DNA of 64,000 nt from Setaria digitata (lineage: Eukaryota > Nematoda > Chromadorea > Rhabditida > Setariidae). The notes below the pieces were generated by a model. It saw only the letters and a program-made list of their open reading frames with translations, ran no database searches and was not told the DNA's origin. Below, in pieces: positions 51,008 to 63,886 of this stretch (position 1 is its first letter; each line of letters opens with the position of its first letter). The stretch is taken from positions 248,001 to 312,000 of the forward strand of contig RCAB01000011.1 in the NCBI GenBank assembly GCA_003640385.1, read 5' to 3'. Both the position numbers and the translations under genes were made by a program.

Positions 51008-53838
51008 TCAATCAGTACCTATAGCTGGCGGCATCATGAAATGATTTTCATCAAATATGAACTGTGATATACTGCCTAACAAAGTACACAAGTGTACTAT
51101 ATAGCTGCTTGAGATGGCGATTTCACTGGAGAAATTCTCCATGCTCATTATTAAACTTCTGACATTACACTACTACTTGTGTGCACTGGTGGCCTGAAAT
51201 CACGCTAATCACAGGAAAAAGCAGTTGTAAGGCATCCTAATATAGTTAAATCCAGATGTGGAGGCAGTTAATTTCAAGTGTATAATATCAAACCTGTAGA
51301 GGTCAATCGCATCACTCCTTGAGATTTCGCTACTTCTTGAGCTATTCAAGCCACTTAAACCAGGTGCACTGGATGTCGCAAAGAACGCGGCGTTGTTATA
51401 GCTATAATAAAAAGGCTATGTGGTATTTATATGTATGAAATAATCCACTAAGCTAGACACAGTTTACGCTACCCTAAATGGGAAGTCCCATTAAAGCAAG
51501 CGATATAAGCAAAAATGTTAAGCACAAAGTAAAGCGAAAATTTTTGGCCGTGGTGGAGACATGTTTGGTGATTGTTGTTCAGGTGAATGTGACATCTTGA
51601 ACATTCTTGGTTCATTTTGTGTACAACAGCGCCCCAAAGGCGGTTTCAATGCATAGTTGGACGGCAGAATGTAATACTACCTTATGATGTGGTCGTTATC
51701 ATTAGGTGGTGATACAGCCGGTTGTGGTAACGTAACATTGGATCTAAAATCACTCAGCAATCTCGCATGAAATATTTGTGGAAATCTGTGTCCAATTTAT
51801 AAGTCAAAACAAAGAAACTTTGCGCTCACCGAGAACCTGGTGTTGGTGGGACCCCTATTACTGTGGTTTTGCCATTCGTGAAATCTGGTTTATAATTTAT
51901 TTTCCTGAAATGCGAATCTCTATTTTATGTGGAACGGGCTGTTGAAGAAAAAAAATCATTTACTACAGAAAGTGTAAAAGAGAGTACAAAAATGAAGCTG
52001 TCGACTGATAACAATCAGATGTGATAATAAATGAAGAACTAACTTGTTCTTAGGACTGCCGGACCTTACTGTTGTTCGGAACCGCTCTCCTACTGATGCC
52101 ACTGCTTCACTCATTGCCAGCTTTTTGCTAATTAATATTACAAATAACACCACTGGTATCAAGCGCAATGCTAGAAGTGTCCAAATCAAACCTCTTCCGA
52201 TGAAAGCTGACGAAATATACGGGTCACAAGTGTTCTAAAATCCTGCTGATTGCTTTTTTTTATAATGGATTTAATTTTTATCTTCTAGCTATGTACAAGC
52301 GACTACTTCTTAGTCAACAGATGCCTCTACTAGCAACTTTTTTTGTAAAAGAGTTGGCAATGGAGAAACAGCAAACGTATGGACAAGACGCAACAGATGT
52401 AAGCTGCTTTGTTTCCATCATTATATCAAAAATCAGCCATATAATTCGTTAGTTCCATTTACTGAAAAAGTTTTTAAAAGAACCTATTATTGATGAAATG
52501 TAAGTTCTGTAACTGCGATAAGTTTACCAGTGGATTCTGTTTTCTCTTTTGTGCTGCGTAAAGATTTAAATCAAAGATACATCCAAGCCTCTGTTCCATC
52601 TGCACAAGTCCACCGGGGTTGTACGGTATCGCATGATTCAGCAAATTCTCGGTGACACCTGGTAGCACTGACGCGTGAGGAAAAATCATAAATGCCAAAA
52701 CGTGTACCTCTGTCACACAGTATAATACTGCCAACACGAAAAATAGCTGAAAATGAGTTCCTACTCGATAATTTCTCCCATTAACAAGAATTTTAACTTT
52801 TTCAGTTATAAATATGGCAAAAAAGCACAGAACTACATGGAATAGTACGAAATCATAAGTGTCTCACCCAGAAAAGAATATATGCTTTGCCTCTACTGGT
52901 ATCTGTAGTTAGGTATATTAGGATACAAATAGCCAAGAAAAAGTAGCATCCCAAATCTGCGAATAAAAATGACCACAACAAAGTCTTATACTGGAAAAAA
53001 AAAAGAATATTTATATCATGTGGAATTTTAAACAAATCTCTTTATGTCTGACAGACAAATTGAATGGTTGAATTTGAGAGTCTTTTTAGTACACGCCAGA
53101 AAATTTACTTAATTTAAGCATAACTGTGATACACAATCATTCCACCAGTCTTTAATCCACTTTAATCCAGAAGTTAGTTAGGCCTTCTTAATCTTTGTAT
53201 TGTGGAAGTATTTATATCAGCAGAAATATTAATTTAGCCGTAAAATTCCACACTAATAGTTTGTGTACTTTTCAATATGAAGGAACAATAAAATCTTGAC
53301 AAAATAGTATTCCTGAGTGAAAAGCGCAAACAGAAACCATTCGATGTTCTTCCAGTGTTTGCAGTTCATTTTCTTCGAGCTCAAAAAATCCAAGTTGTTG
53401 ATTGTAATTAATTTTACTGATTGCAATCGATTTGTCCAAATAATCAACCAACTCTTCGTAAACCGGTTTATCCTTGATCAGATATATTCCAGTACAACAC
53501 ACTGATACCAATACAACGAAACACAGTAATATACACAACGAAGTTGCCAATGATTGTCGCCATCCGCCTGACTATAATTTTTATTATAAGCCTAGAAAAA
53601 GAATGTAGAAAAATAAATTCAAGAAATATAGTAAGATGTTAAATAGAATTAGAAACAGAAATCGTGAAGAAGGGGAAATGAGTGCGCTTTATTTGCAAAA
53701 ATTCGAAAAGACATGAAACAACTTCTTGCCTTAGTTTAACATTTTTTTTACAGTAATTATTAATTAATTAGCAATTTTAATTACCTGCTGTCTACTGGAC
53801 TGCGGCATTGGTGGAAAAGGCCCAAACCCAGTAGGCAT
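51008..53838 (-). CDS. Four-pass membrane protein, tetraspanin-like
   Basis: Nine exons in transcript order: 53838-53785, 53571-53338, 52990-52868, 52746-52528, 52234-52044, 51904-51830, 51743-51681, 51401-51294, 51071-51008. Joined in frame they give 376 residues. A short Pro-rich N-terminus (MPTGFGPFPPMPQ) precedes helix 1 (LCILLCFVVLVSVCCTGIYL). Next come an acidic loop of about 45 residues, helix 2 (FADLGCYFFLAICILIYL), helix 3 (LFFVLAVLYCVTEVHVLAF), a large loop with two cysteines (RLGCIFDL, NTCDPYI) and helix 4 (LIWTLLALRLIPVVLFVILI). A Ser/Pro/Asn-rich cytoplasmic tail of about 120 residues ends the protein. The topology resembles tetraspanins, but the large loop lacks the CCG motif and the tail is unusually long. 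It may be a nematode-specific four-pass family. The donor at 53338 (GTTTCT) is the weakest junction. Confidence 0.75.
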
Positions 53839-55649
53839 TATTTTTTCTTAGTTTTCTTCGCCTTCAATTCTACAATAATAGTGAAGATAACTTGGACCTT
53901 ATGAATTCCCATTGCACTTAGATGATTCGGTTCAAGATTATAGCCCAAGCAAGTTTGTTATGGAATAAATACACGCTTTCAATACCAAAAATTAATCAAT
54001 AAGAGAATATATAAGCATACAGAATCAGAATTCTTCAATGCTACTTATTTCTATTTTCATACGGATAATGAGCACATACAAATGAACTTCAAAAAAATGA
54101 TAGTAAATCAGTACTTTAATAACAGTGATAATATGACAGGAAGGAGTGATGACGTGAAGAAAAATTTGCAGCTGATATGTGAAGATTTATTAAAAAAATG
54201 GACGTGGACACAAGAATCAGGTCATGAAGTGCGAAAAGTATTGAGGACATACATTTGGTTTTGCTCCTACGACCACTGAATAATCTGTTAAAATATGAAA
54301 TTTCTAAAGAAATATGAGAAAGAAAACAAGAGAAGATGACAATAAAGAAACTAGTTTCTCTCCGTAAATTGTAATGCACGTCTCTACCAAAATCACAGTT
54401 CAATTTCCACAGCAAATATTTCTTCTTGCCTTTTTTCTTAAATTAGGTGGACCAAAAATTAGCTGACCAAAAGGTCACTGTTGCTTTTATTTTTTTGAAT
54501 GGTAGCTTTAAAAGTCTTTTTATAATATTTGAAATGTAAAGGATATGAGAATCATAATAGTTCTGAATATACTAAAATTTTGCAAAGTGACTGGAATAAA
54601 AATCGCAGAATTATCATATTGGATTAACTCTCCATTTTTTACAGCAGAAATCGGAAAGCAGAAGTCCTTTTCATCAACAGCAGAAGAATGAAGAAGTACA
54701 AAAGAGCTTTAAGAATGGAAAGTACGGTGCTGTAATAGCGACCATTAACAGAGGACTCAGTTTCAGGAATTTGAGAGCCGTACCTGACATACATAAAATG
54801 GAGAAGGAGCGTCAGTTCGACGCCAGAATGATGACGATTTGAATGATATGGGGATGGTATGGCTGGAAATGAACAACCCAATATACAATCAGTAAAGGTC
54901 ATCGAATTTTATTCTCATTTTACGATCTGAAATGAAACTATCGATCATTCCAGTTTTTTTTTGTAAGAGATTTCAAACAACGAAAAAATGAAGGAAATTA
55001 AACTGGTGAGAATAAATGATACTTAAAGGTCGAAATACTTCGATGACCACAACTAGCAGGAGTGCAAGGAGCTTTTCTTTTAATCTCAAAAGAAATTAAT
55101 TTGTAAGAATCCATTAAATTAGAAAGTCTTATGGGAAGCAACGTCCGGAAAATCCTAAATATAGAAGTGTATTACAATTTGATGTAATTTTAGCAGAGTG
55201 GAAGAAAAAATGAGTTATTTTCAATGGCTCAAAGAATCAGATCCTTATTAATGAAAGAATGACAAATATACTAGTTAGAAATGGCTTTAACGAAATGTCT
55301 CGCTCAACCTACCTGCGTCCTCAAGTGGGCTATATGTAGGAAGAAACGTTCATTCTCTTCTGAATGGCTAATATAAAATACTTCAGAAATGATAACGAAG
55401 AAGATATGATTTTAACAATTACGTAATTCAACTTGCGCAGCAATTATCGCAACAACTTAAACAAGAAGGATGGAAACATGAAACATGGTACAGAAGTTCC
55501 TCACAAAGATATAAGTAAGGCAAATTTACATTTAATTTCGAAAGTTGGAGCCTTGATCATCGGGATTCCTAAAGACCTGGACGACGCAGAAGTACTGCTA
55601 CCATTACAAACACTTTATATCTTATGCATGAAAGAAAAAATAAAGAATA

Positions 55650-56269
55650 ATGGAAGAGGGTAATTTAAATTTCACTAGAAGATCGAATTCCAGTGCGACA
55701 GAAAAAGAAATGTCTGACAAATTAGCATCACAAAACCGTCATACTCCACGTTATTCGTATGCCACTGATAGCGTTGCATACCTTTTCGTCGATTCCAGAG
55801 ATCACTTCGCGAATTTCGATAACGCAGGAGAGGTTGGTTGCTGTGCGGAGTTGTGAAGTATAGACAACAAATCGTCGTTTACTACTGCCATGACTGGTAG
55901 CCAAAACAAGGTTAATATCACTCCTATCCCCAGCAACAGTGATAATACAGATCAATAAACCTCTGTCCTTGATGCAGTTATTTCTAGGTTGGAAAAGGAT
56001 GGCAGTGAAGCCCACACCTTGACGACACATCCAATTACCGCTACGCTGGCAACGCCGGAAATGCGAACGACCCCACAACAATGGCCTCAACAACAACAGA
56101 ACCCTCCAATGACCAAACTGTCGCAATAATAATCTCAGCGAACGGATTTACTGTCGTGAGGTGCTTGAAGCGAAATTTCTACTGCATCTTTGCATCTCAC
56201 GTTCCTTGCCTCTTTTTCGATAAAGAGTGGTCAGTGGTCAGTGCTCGGTCCAGTCGATCACGCATGTAG
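55650..56269 (+). other. G+C-richer block with degraded coding-like sequence
   Basis: This stretch is clearly less AT-rich than its surroundings. It has short overlapping open frames on both strands: a 68-codon plus-strand frame from 55650, a 132-codon minus-strand frame at 56126-55728, and a plus-strand stretch with Gln/Thr/Pro-rich wording (TPQQWPQQQQNPP) near 56060. No single frame spans it and I recognise no family. It may be a decayed retroelement gag-like fragment or an old exon. I give no function. Confidence 0.25.
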
Positions 56270-56857
56270 AAAAACGTCTTCTCTTCTCAGAATCCTTTTA
56301 ATAAAAGAATGATGAAAGTCCTAGAAGTAGGAGAGACAAATACTTCTTATCCTCGCCTTTGGAATGTGCTCAAATAGAAATAGGTGCTGCTGACATCACG
56401 TGACACACCTGACACTATATCCTCAAGTAAATCAAGAAACGCTTTGTGATCTCCAAAGGCGTGAGAGTGAAATATTAAGCTGAGCTTCCTACGAAAGTCC
56501 TGATGCTAAAAATAAATATTCTAAAATTTTTTTTTTTTTAATTGTCTTTTTGAAAAAAGTTAAACCAGCGACTGAGGGACTTGGAGGATAGAGCAAAACT
56601 CGCTTACTACAGTTTTCAGGAGGAATTACCTTCCAGGATCATTCCCTGTTCAGTTTTGCCAATATCTTAAATCCGAAATGAAATTTCTTACAAAACCAAG
56701 AGAGTAGTTTTCTTAGAAAAATTGTAAGGAAAGTAGATTTTCTACCTTTTTGCTGATAAATTACAAATCGAACGAGTTCTTAGGACGTCACTGCACATTA
56801 TACAAATCGAAAATTTCGCTTTTAAAATTTGATTACTCCAATATCAATCTATTTAAT

Positions 56858-56904
56858 ATTCAAAAAAAAAAAGAAAATCAATTCAAAAAAAAAAAAGAAT
56901 ATCA
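56858..56904. repeat. A-rich tandem repeat, about 23 bp, two copies
   Basis: Two units of ATTCAAAAAAAAAAAGAA plus ATCA-type ends lie side by side in intergenic DNA. They look like slippage repeats. Confidence 0.7.
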
Positions 56905-57653
56905 ATTCAAATCTAAAATTAATTCAAAATTGATTGCACTTCTGGCGAAATTCCTTTAGATAACTGAGCTCAAATCAAGATTATAAAGTTCTTGAAAAGA
57001 CAGGAATAAAAACTATTATGATGTTATAATCAGAATAACTTTGAGCCTAAAATCCGATGAAAGCAGCGATCATCACCTACCAAACAGTTGCAAAAAGTCC
57101 CATAGCAGTTATAAATGAAACCTTAGCTTCAAGATATCAGGGGAAGTAGTGGTCTAGGAAGTCTACCAACTGGGAGTGTCGAATGTGACATGTCACACCA
57201 GTATCCGAAAACTTCGAGACTGGAAAGAAACAATTCTGATAGGGCAAGCTTAGAGGTGATAGTGATCGGTTTGATATTTATGCGACAGGTGGTGCGACGG
57301 TTGCTCGATCAAGGAGGAGAAATGAAAGAAGGACGGCATTCTAATGACGATTCAATGCTACTGTCGTTCTAATTCTCTTCCTTTACCTATCTCTCTTTCT
57401 TATTTCATTAAGGAATATTAATCACTTACGATAAACGAATTTTTGAAATTAATGACAGATTATTGAAATTTTGAAGATTAACTTTCCGTACAGAAATCGT
57501 TTGTTCTTCTTCATAGAGAGCATTTTAGTAATAAATACTTTCAATATTTAGCTCATACAACTTCAGCAGTAGCAGAAATTTAAAGGTTGTGTAAATTTTT
57601 GTAAGTTGAGCTAAATCATCCATAAAGACTTTAGCTTCTAAGGTGTACTTTTG

Positions 57654-57701
<48 letters not shown>
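57654..57701. repeat. 48-base uninterrupted A tract
   Basis: This is a pure run of A, followed by GAAAAAGAAAGG. It is the longest homopolymer in the window. It may be the tail of a retroposed sequence or replication slippage; no clear retroelement body or target-site duplication was recognised beside it. Confidence 0.9.
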
Positions 57702-57703
<2 letters not shown>

Positions 57704-60393
57704 AAAAGAAAGGTATCAGAATCTGTTTTTGAAAAACAACAGTATTTTAAAATAAAAAAGATGAAAATTCGGGAAAAAAATTTGTGTGATTAAAATATTC
57801 CCTTATCGAGTGTTTTTAGAGATTCCAAGAGGGAAATCTCTCTTCAATAATGAATTTGAAATTGCCAAGTTTTGTGGATCTGTTAAATTAAGTTCAGAAG
57901 TCAAATTTTATCCATCATTTTTATTCACAAAAAGTTTAAAGCACAAAATATCGTAATGAAATATCGAACTCAATAACTGAGATTTACTCTAGTGATTGAG
58001 TAGTCGATCTGTCTACATGAATTTATTCAATACCTTGAGAAAACAGTATTGGACATTTTTTGTCAATAAGTTATCCATCTCTAAATGCTTCTCATTCGTG
58101 CTGATATATAGACAATTTCCTAGTCTGAGAATACCAGACCTACAGGTTTAGATTGCTTGTGCGCTATGAATTATCAACTCATTTAAGACCCGAATAAATT
58201 TGCTCCAACAAAACTCACTTTAAACCAACATTAGTATACTAGCAAAGTTGCCTATACAAAAATTGTCTATAATTTGAAAAACTAAAGAACGGGAATTTTC
58301 ATTTAAGATAAATTGAAGCGTTGAATTACTAATCAGGCTGTCTATAAAAAAGACATGTTGAAACATTGAAAATAAGAATTTTCCAAGTCTTCAGCATTCG
58401 AGCTGAAGACATAACTTCTTACAATAGAAGAGATTGGAAGGAAGCATTTTTTGTAGAAGAGGTGCTCCATTTGATTTCAACAACGAATTTTCTTTTCCCT
58501 GACTTACCACCCTCTGTCTATCATTTGGATCCTCCAAAATTACTAATTTTGTTCTGTAATTTGCTCAGAAAGGAGCCGTTTTCATCAAATAACACTTCTT
58601 AACAAATAATGAGATTTAAAAATGCATTGAGGACGTGAGGGCAATGAAGACGAGAGGACACGTGAAAGAAGGAAACCGAAGAGGTGCACCATCAGAATCG
58701 ATTGTTAATTATCTGCGATTTATCGACAAATTTTACCTCAAGTGGAAAAATTTTCACTCCTTTGCAAAACTGTTCAGAGACGCAGTTTTTATTCAAAAAT
58801 TTTAATCAAAATGAAGGAAATGGCCATTGACCCTACTAGGAAGCAAAACGATCTATATTGACAGTAAATTGAATAAAATTTGTCCATAACTTGAAAAAAT
58901 TTAAAATAGCCTCAGGAACAAATTCAAGAGATGTGTTTAGTGTTTGGCTTAGGTGGGTACTAATCTTAATTCTATTCAGTCTTTTAGAAATTAACTTTAT
59001 CAGTTGTCTGTCTGAACTCTCATCTAGTCGAATTTATTTTTTACTTTAGATTGTTCAAGTATGTTTTCGGAGGGTACTTTGCAAATAAAATTTAGCATTT
59101 AATTGTCTTACGAATTTAATAAATAGAGTAGAGAAAGCCAGAAAATTGTTCTAGCTCATAATTTAGTACAGTCTTCTAAAAAAAAAAACTTCAGAAAAAA
59201 TGGTTATTTAAAAATTTAAAAAACTCTACAACACAGTGAAAAGAGATATATTTCGACGACAACTTGTTTCCTCCGAAGGCCACAACTCCACGGGGGAGGA
59301 GACGGTAGGTTCTCGATTCCTAATCTGGCACTAAGATCTTTACCGGCAGCAAGGAAGAAGAGGGATCTGCAGCTGGTCTTCCAGTCCACCACGGTTCCCA
59401 AACACTGATTTCAATTTCTGCTCAACATTTTACGAAGAGTTCAGAAAATTCATATAGCGCAACTGGCTCCCTAAATTTATTTGTTCTTCGTCCATTTCTG
59501 TCATACTGCCTTTCTTATTACTTCAGTATTTTTCTTATCTTTTGATCACACTGAATAAACTAAATTTTTAATACATACAATTTATTTTAACATTAGTGAT
59601 AATTACTACTTCAAACCTATATCGTATGGAATATTTAGTACTATGATGACTATCGATCATTTTTAATTTATTTGTTTACTGGAAAAAAGTTTGTTTATGA
59701 ATTCGGTGACCTGTCAGCAGAAACGAGAATTTTTTTGAAGACATAGCCTAATTAACTCCGTAAGATCCTATCAGTGCCAAAGCGCAAAACTTTTCAGAGA
59801 AGCGTTTCGCTAATGTGAGTGAAAGAAGAAATGAAAAATAAAAATTATTTATTTTACGACTTTTTCCTAATCTCCTAATTTAATTAACCTTTACATTTTC
59901 GATGTTATCAATAGGAAAGTCATGGCCCTATCGCTTAAGTTTATAGTACAACATGAAGATGCTTTTATAGTTTAAAACAACATCAGAAAGCTTAATAAAT
60001 AAAATCTATTTCATTCAAACAAGAAAATTTTTCCTACAAAAAACTGTTCCTTGACTGAAATTAGAAAGCTGAGCATAAGCTCAAAACACAAGAGTGGTAT
60101 GCTTTCTTAAAATTGTATCCGAAAATTTTCATTTTTTCAAAAATCGATCAACCGTCAAAAGCGACCAAAAAACTTATAAGGTACAACAATATAAACTGTT
60201 TCAAAAATCATTGAAAAAACAAAAACTCTAAAATTCCAGTGCTTCAACAGTAATATCATTAATTTCATTTCAACATAAATTTCCAGCAATTTCACTCCTA
60301 AGGGTAAAGTGGACTTTAGCACAGTGATAAAAAAAAAACAAGTGAATTTCGGGAATAAACTGACTGTTTTGAAGTAAACTTATAAGTTAGGAT

Positions 60394-63300
60394 TTAAGAG
60401 ACTTTGGATTGTGGCATAATGGTTTCTTCGCCATTAAAAAATGAATGGTATTTCATATTTTCATGCGATTTCGCATTTTCCTCTTGCGTTATGATAAATT
60501 CTTCCTGTGTTACACATCCGTTATCACCCGGAAAAGCTCTTCGTAACACCAGTGGCTTACGACAAGCACCAAAACGGTTTCTGACATCTTTTTGGTTTTG
60601 AATTTGTTGTTTTCTGAAAACTTATAATGAAAGAAAGAAATGGACGGGAAAAGTGCTGGTGGTAAAAGCAGCGCAAGGAATTGTTTGAAACTTTCCTGTT
60701 CGTAGCCTTTAAAATTGAAAATCCATCATGAGTCAAAAAAAATTTACCTTTTCTTCGTAACACAAATGTAATCGTAGGGATCTATCATTCTCCAAACATA
60801 CCCATCATGGCAAGCGTTCATTCCAAAAGTTGTCAAATCTTTAAAAAATCTGAAAAATGTAACTTTTACCGTAAATTTTACAGTGTTCGCCGTACACTTG
60901 CAACAGCCAATGGCATGTTTTGTAAGTTTGTAGTTGGGCGAAGCTTCACTAAGAAGATCAGTTATCTTCAGCATTGATTATGAATTGGTGAAATAAATAA
61001 CGATAACCTAATAACTTAATCTTGTGCTTAAGCCATGAATTTTTTTTTTTAAATATTCTCCAGCGAATGTTCTATTTGGAATGCAAATAAATTTCATTTC
61101 ATCCAACTTAATCTTTTAATAGTTACCGTTGCTGTTTACGTCGTAAGTTTTTCAGAGATTCTTCAACAAATGTTCCATTCGGAATACAAATAAATTCCAC
61201 TTTATCTGTATCGTTTCTTAGATATCTTAACTCTTCTGTGCCCTTACAAGACATCTGAAACATTTTTAGAATGACTTAACAGAATCAAGCCATATGATCG
61301 TTTCTTTCAGTATTGCTAAAACAGTTTAACTTCTCATTTATTTGACATATGTTAACTAATTGCTTAATGTTTCTTGTAATAATTATTAGACTTCTAGAAA
61401 AGCTTGTCTATACATCCTACCAAATAAATTTTTGCAAGATATTATTAAAAAAAAAATATTTTTTTACAGGATTAAATGTTGAGTTGATATGTACGATGGC
61501 TATCTTTCGTTGTTTATCAATCCTCTCCACACGTATTTTAATAGCTTGATAAATTTTCGAACTATCTTGCTCAAGAAAATGAACCCATTCAGTACCAGCC
61601 ATCATTTCATCGTAGTCGTGGCAGTGAGTGACAATGGTTGAATAGTAATTTATACCTTTTCGATCAATTTTGTGTATTATAACTGCCTCCTGAAATACCA
61701 TTAAGTGGCAGCAAAAATAACAAATGTAAGCGAAATTTTCAGGTTTACTTCTAATCCCTTAATTGACACCTGTGCTAAACCGGAATCATAATTTACTGGT
61801 GTTCTGAATTCTAGAGTGAAAACGTTGGCAGGATCGTCTCTGTTGAATGGTACCATCACCAGAAGCCAATCGCTGGACCATCTGTGAGGAATGCTTAATG
61901 ATGACAGTCGTATAATTGAGCTCTTCTTCCCATCTCTATAAAACTACCAGCTGAGTTGTTTCGGCCTTGTTTTTATTTAAGCATTTCATTAGGAACTCAA
62001 TTTTTAAAGTAACTTATAGCCAACTATTCAAATGTAAAGAATAACCAGTTGATCGCACAAATGTTAATCAGTATTTTACAAATTCAAAATTGCTCAAAAA
62101 AACCTTCCGAAATAAAGGATTCTATTACTGGGAAGCCAGCCAAGATAGTCAAGATGTGGCCCGCTTAAGCCTGGCCCACTTGGCCCATACTGCGACATAT
62201 ACATCCAAGCATTTGCTGTACTCATTAAATCATAATGATCATCATATTCACCCATATGTGCGAATGGGAAAATCTAAAGAATTGTTACGTTATTTTGAGT
62301 CCAAAAATGTCAATTCATGTCTTTGTATTCGCATATAATTTGTGAAAGTGACTCTTTCGCAAACAATTATAAATTGTTGAAAGAGATTTGATTGATAAAT
62401 AAGTACCGGTTAAAACTTAATTGATCAAATTATAGTAATCAACAAGAATTTTACATATTGCCAAACATTAGAATAAGCGTTTTCATACTCGAAACACTCG
62501 CTTTTCCAAACAGAACTACAATTATCCATTCAAATTTGTTTGAAGCATTTCAACTACTGATTAATTAAAATGAAACATTTACTCTAATTTGGCGATCGCT
62601 GTAGGAATGTCCTATATGAAAGCTGTGGACCATTTCATGGGCCATAACCGAATTAAAAGATAATGGTGGAGTGATAAGGACGCCACTTTTTTTATCATAC
62701 ATTGCTCCATGCTTTGCATTTAATATCGTTATTTTCTTCTCGTTTAGTCTAGTCATCCGTGTAGCAAATTTAACACATAGTTCACTAGCTTTGACGAAAA
62801 ACTAAAAATGGAATTTGAAACGATTTGAAGTCGAAATTGTTCAAAAATATCTTTCTAATAACATAACAGAATTAGAACTTGCAGGTGCAATCAAGTTGGT
62901 ATTATTCCCAAGAGTTTTGTCCATTACAGCCAGTGATTTCACTTGATTTACTGTCCACGGAAGTGTTATCCATCCGAATACCTTTGTGTTCTCTATAGTG
63001 TAGAGACCATTCGACACGTCCATAAAATATTTTGCAATCGTATCTGAGAAGCGGTGGAGGTGTTTTTAACCAAACGTTTCAAGTTACAATTAATTACAAT
63101 TCTTAACTCAGACTTATTTTCTGTCCAGCTAGCTGATAACTTATATCTCATTTGGTTAATACATTTTTTCATGGAACTCGAATCGGCTAACTTTACTTGG
63201 ATGTAAGAATGTTAACAAATATATTATTCTAAGTACAATCTGAAAATTTCAAGCCAAGATGAGCCATGATGCTTAGTCTGTTTAATTGTTTAGTTTTACT

Positions 63301-63886
63301 AAAATACTTTCATTATTTCTAGCTACTTTGTTGTATTCTATTTCCAATTGTTTACTTGGCTAGTCTTTTTGGAATACCATAGTTACAAAAGGATATTTTT
63401 TTGAATTAACGAACAGTGCACTAAATTCCATCTTCCTGACACTTCATATTTTTATTGCATATGAAACATTGGGATATCTGTAGACCAAGGCTTAATCTTA
63501 GATTCAGATGATTAGATTGATGGATAATATGAAAATTGTAGCCAAAGAGTATCTTCGGGGAGCATTGTTTCGACGGGAATGAGATGGAGACAATATTTAT
63601 TGTAATTCAATCTTAATCACTGACATCCATTGTCGGAATTGATTTAATTTGACACTAATAGCAGATAGTGAATACCTGTGCCAGAACCAGTCATCCATTT
63701 TTGGTACCATTCACGTGTTCTTGGCTCATACCTTGCTGTATCAGCGAATTTGCATAAGATTACCGACCAGGGTTCATTGGCACGCTGCGGTATTGCAGAA
63801 GCAAGAAAGTTGCGACAGTTGCTACAAATGAAAAACAGCAACAGTAATAATTTTAGAAATATCAGGATCTGATCTCTGATTAACAT
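60394..63886 (-). CDS. Secreted zinc metallopeptidase-like protein (HExxHxxxxxH) with C-terminal Cys motifs
   Basis: Nine exons in transcript order: 63886-63676, 63043-62868, 62801-62583, 62273-62104, 61881-61770, 61689-61468, 61254-61127, 60849-60748, 60580-60394. All phases agree, giving 508 residues. A signal peptide (ILIFLKLLLLLFFICSNC) starts the protein. An N-terminal block follows (EPWSVILCKFADTARYEPRT, GSGTGD, KYFMDVSNG, FGWITLPWT). The zinc site HEMVHSFHIGH has ligands near H184, H188 and H194 and catalytic E185. DLMST near residue 217 may be the Met-turn, followed by QYGPSGPGLSGPHLDYLGWL. The C-terminus has two related units (CHDGYVWRMIDPYDYICVT and CRKPLVLRRAFPGDNGCVT). I recall this arrangement from fungal and bacterial secreted proteins. 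The end of exon 2 could be 62868 or 62879; 62868 keeps phase. The substrate is unknown. Confidence 0.85.

Larger units (their letters stand above)
53839..60393. other. Intergenic region
   Basis: It contains the promoter side of the four-pass protein gene, the G+C-richer degraded block at 55650-56269, the A-rich repeats and the 48-base A tract. A short G+C-richer island lies at 59255-59405. It ends at the 3' side of the metallopeptidase gene. No confident gene was seen. Confidence 0.45.

Noticed and set aside
55728..56126. A 132-codon minus-strand open frame
   Set aside because: The opposite strand is equally open in pieces, the peptide shows no domain, and neither strand gives a complete gene.
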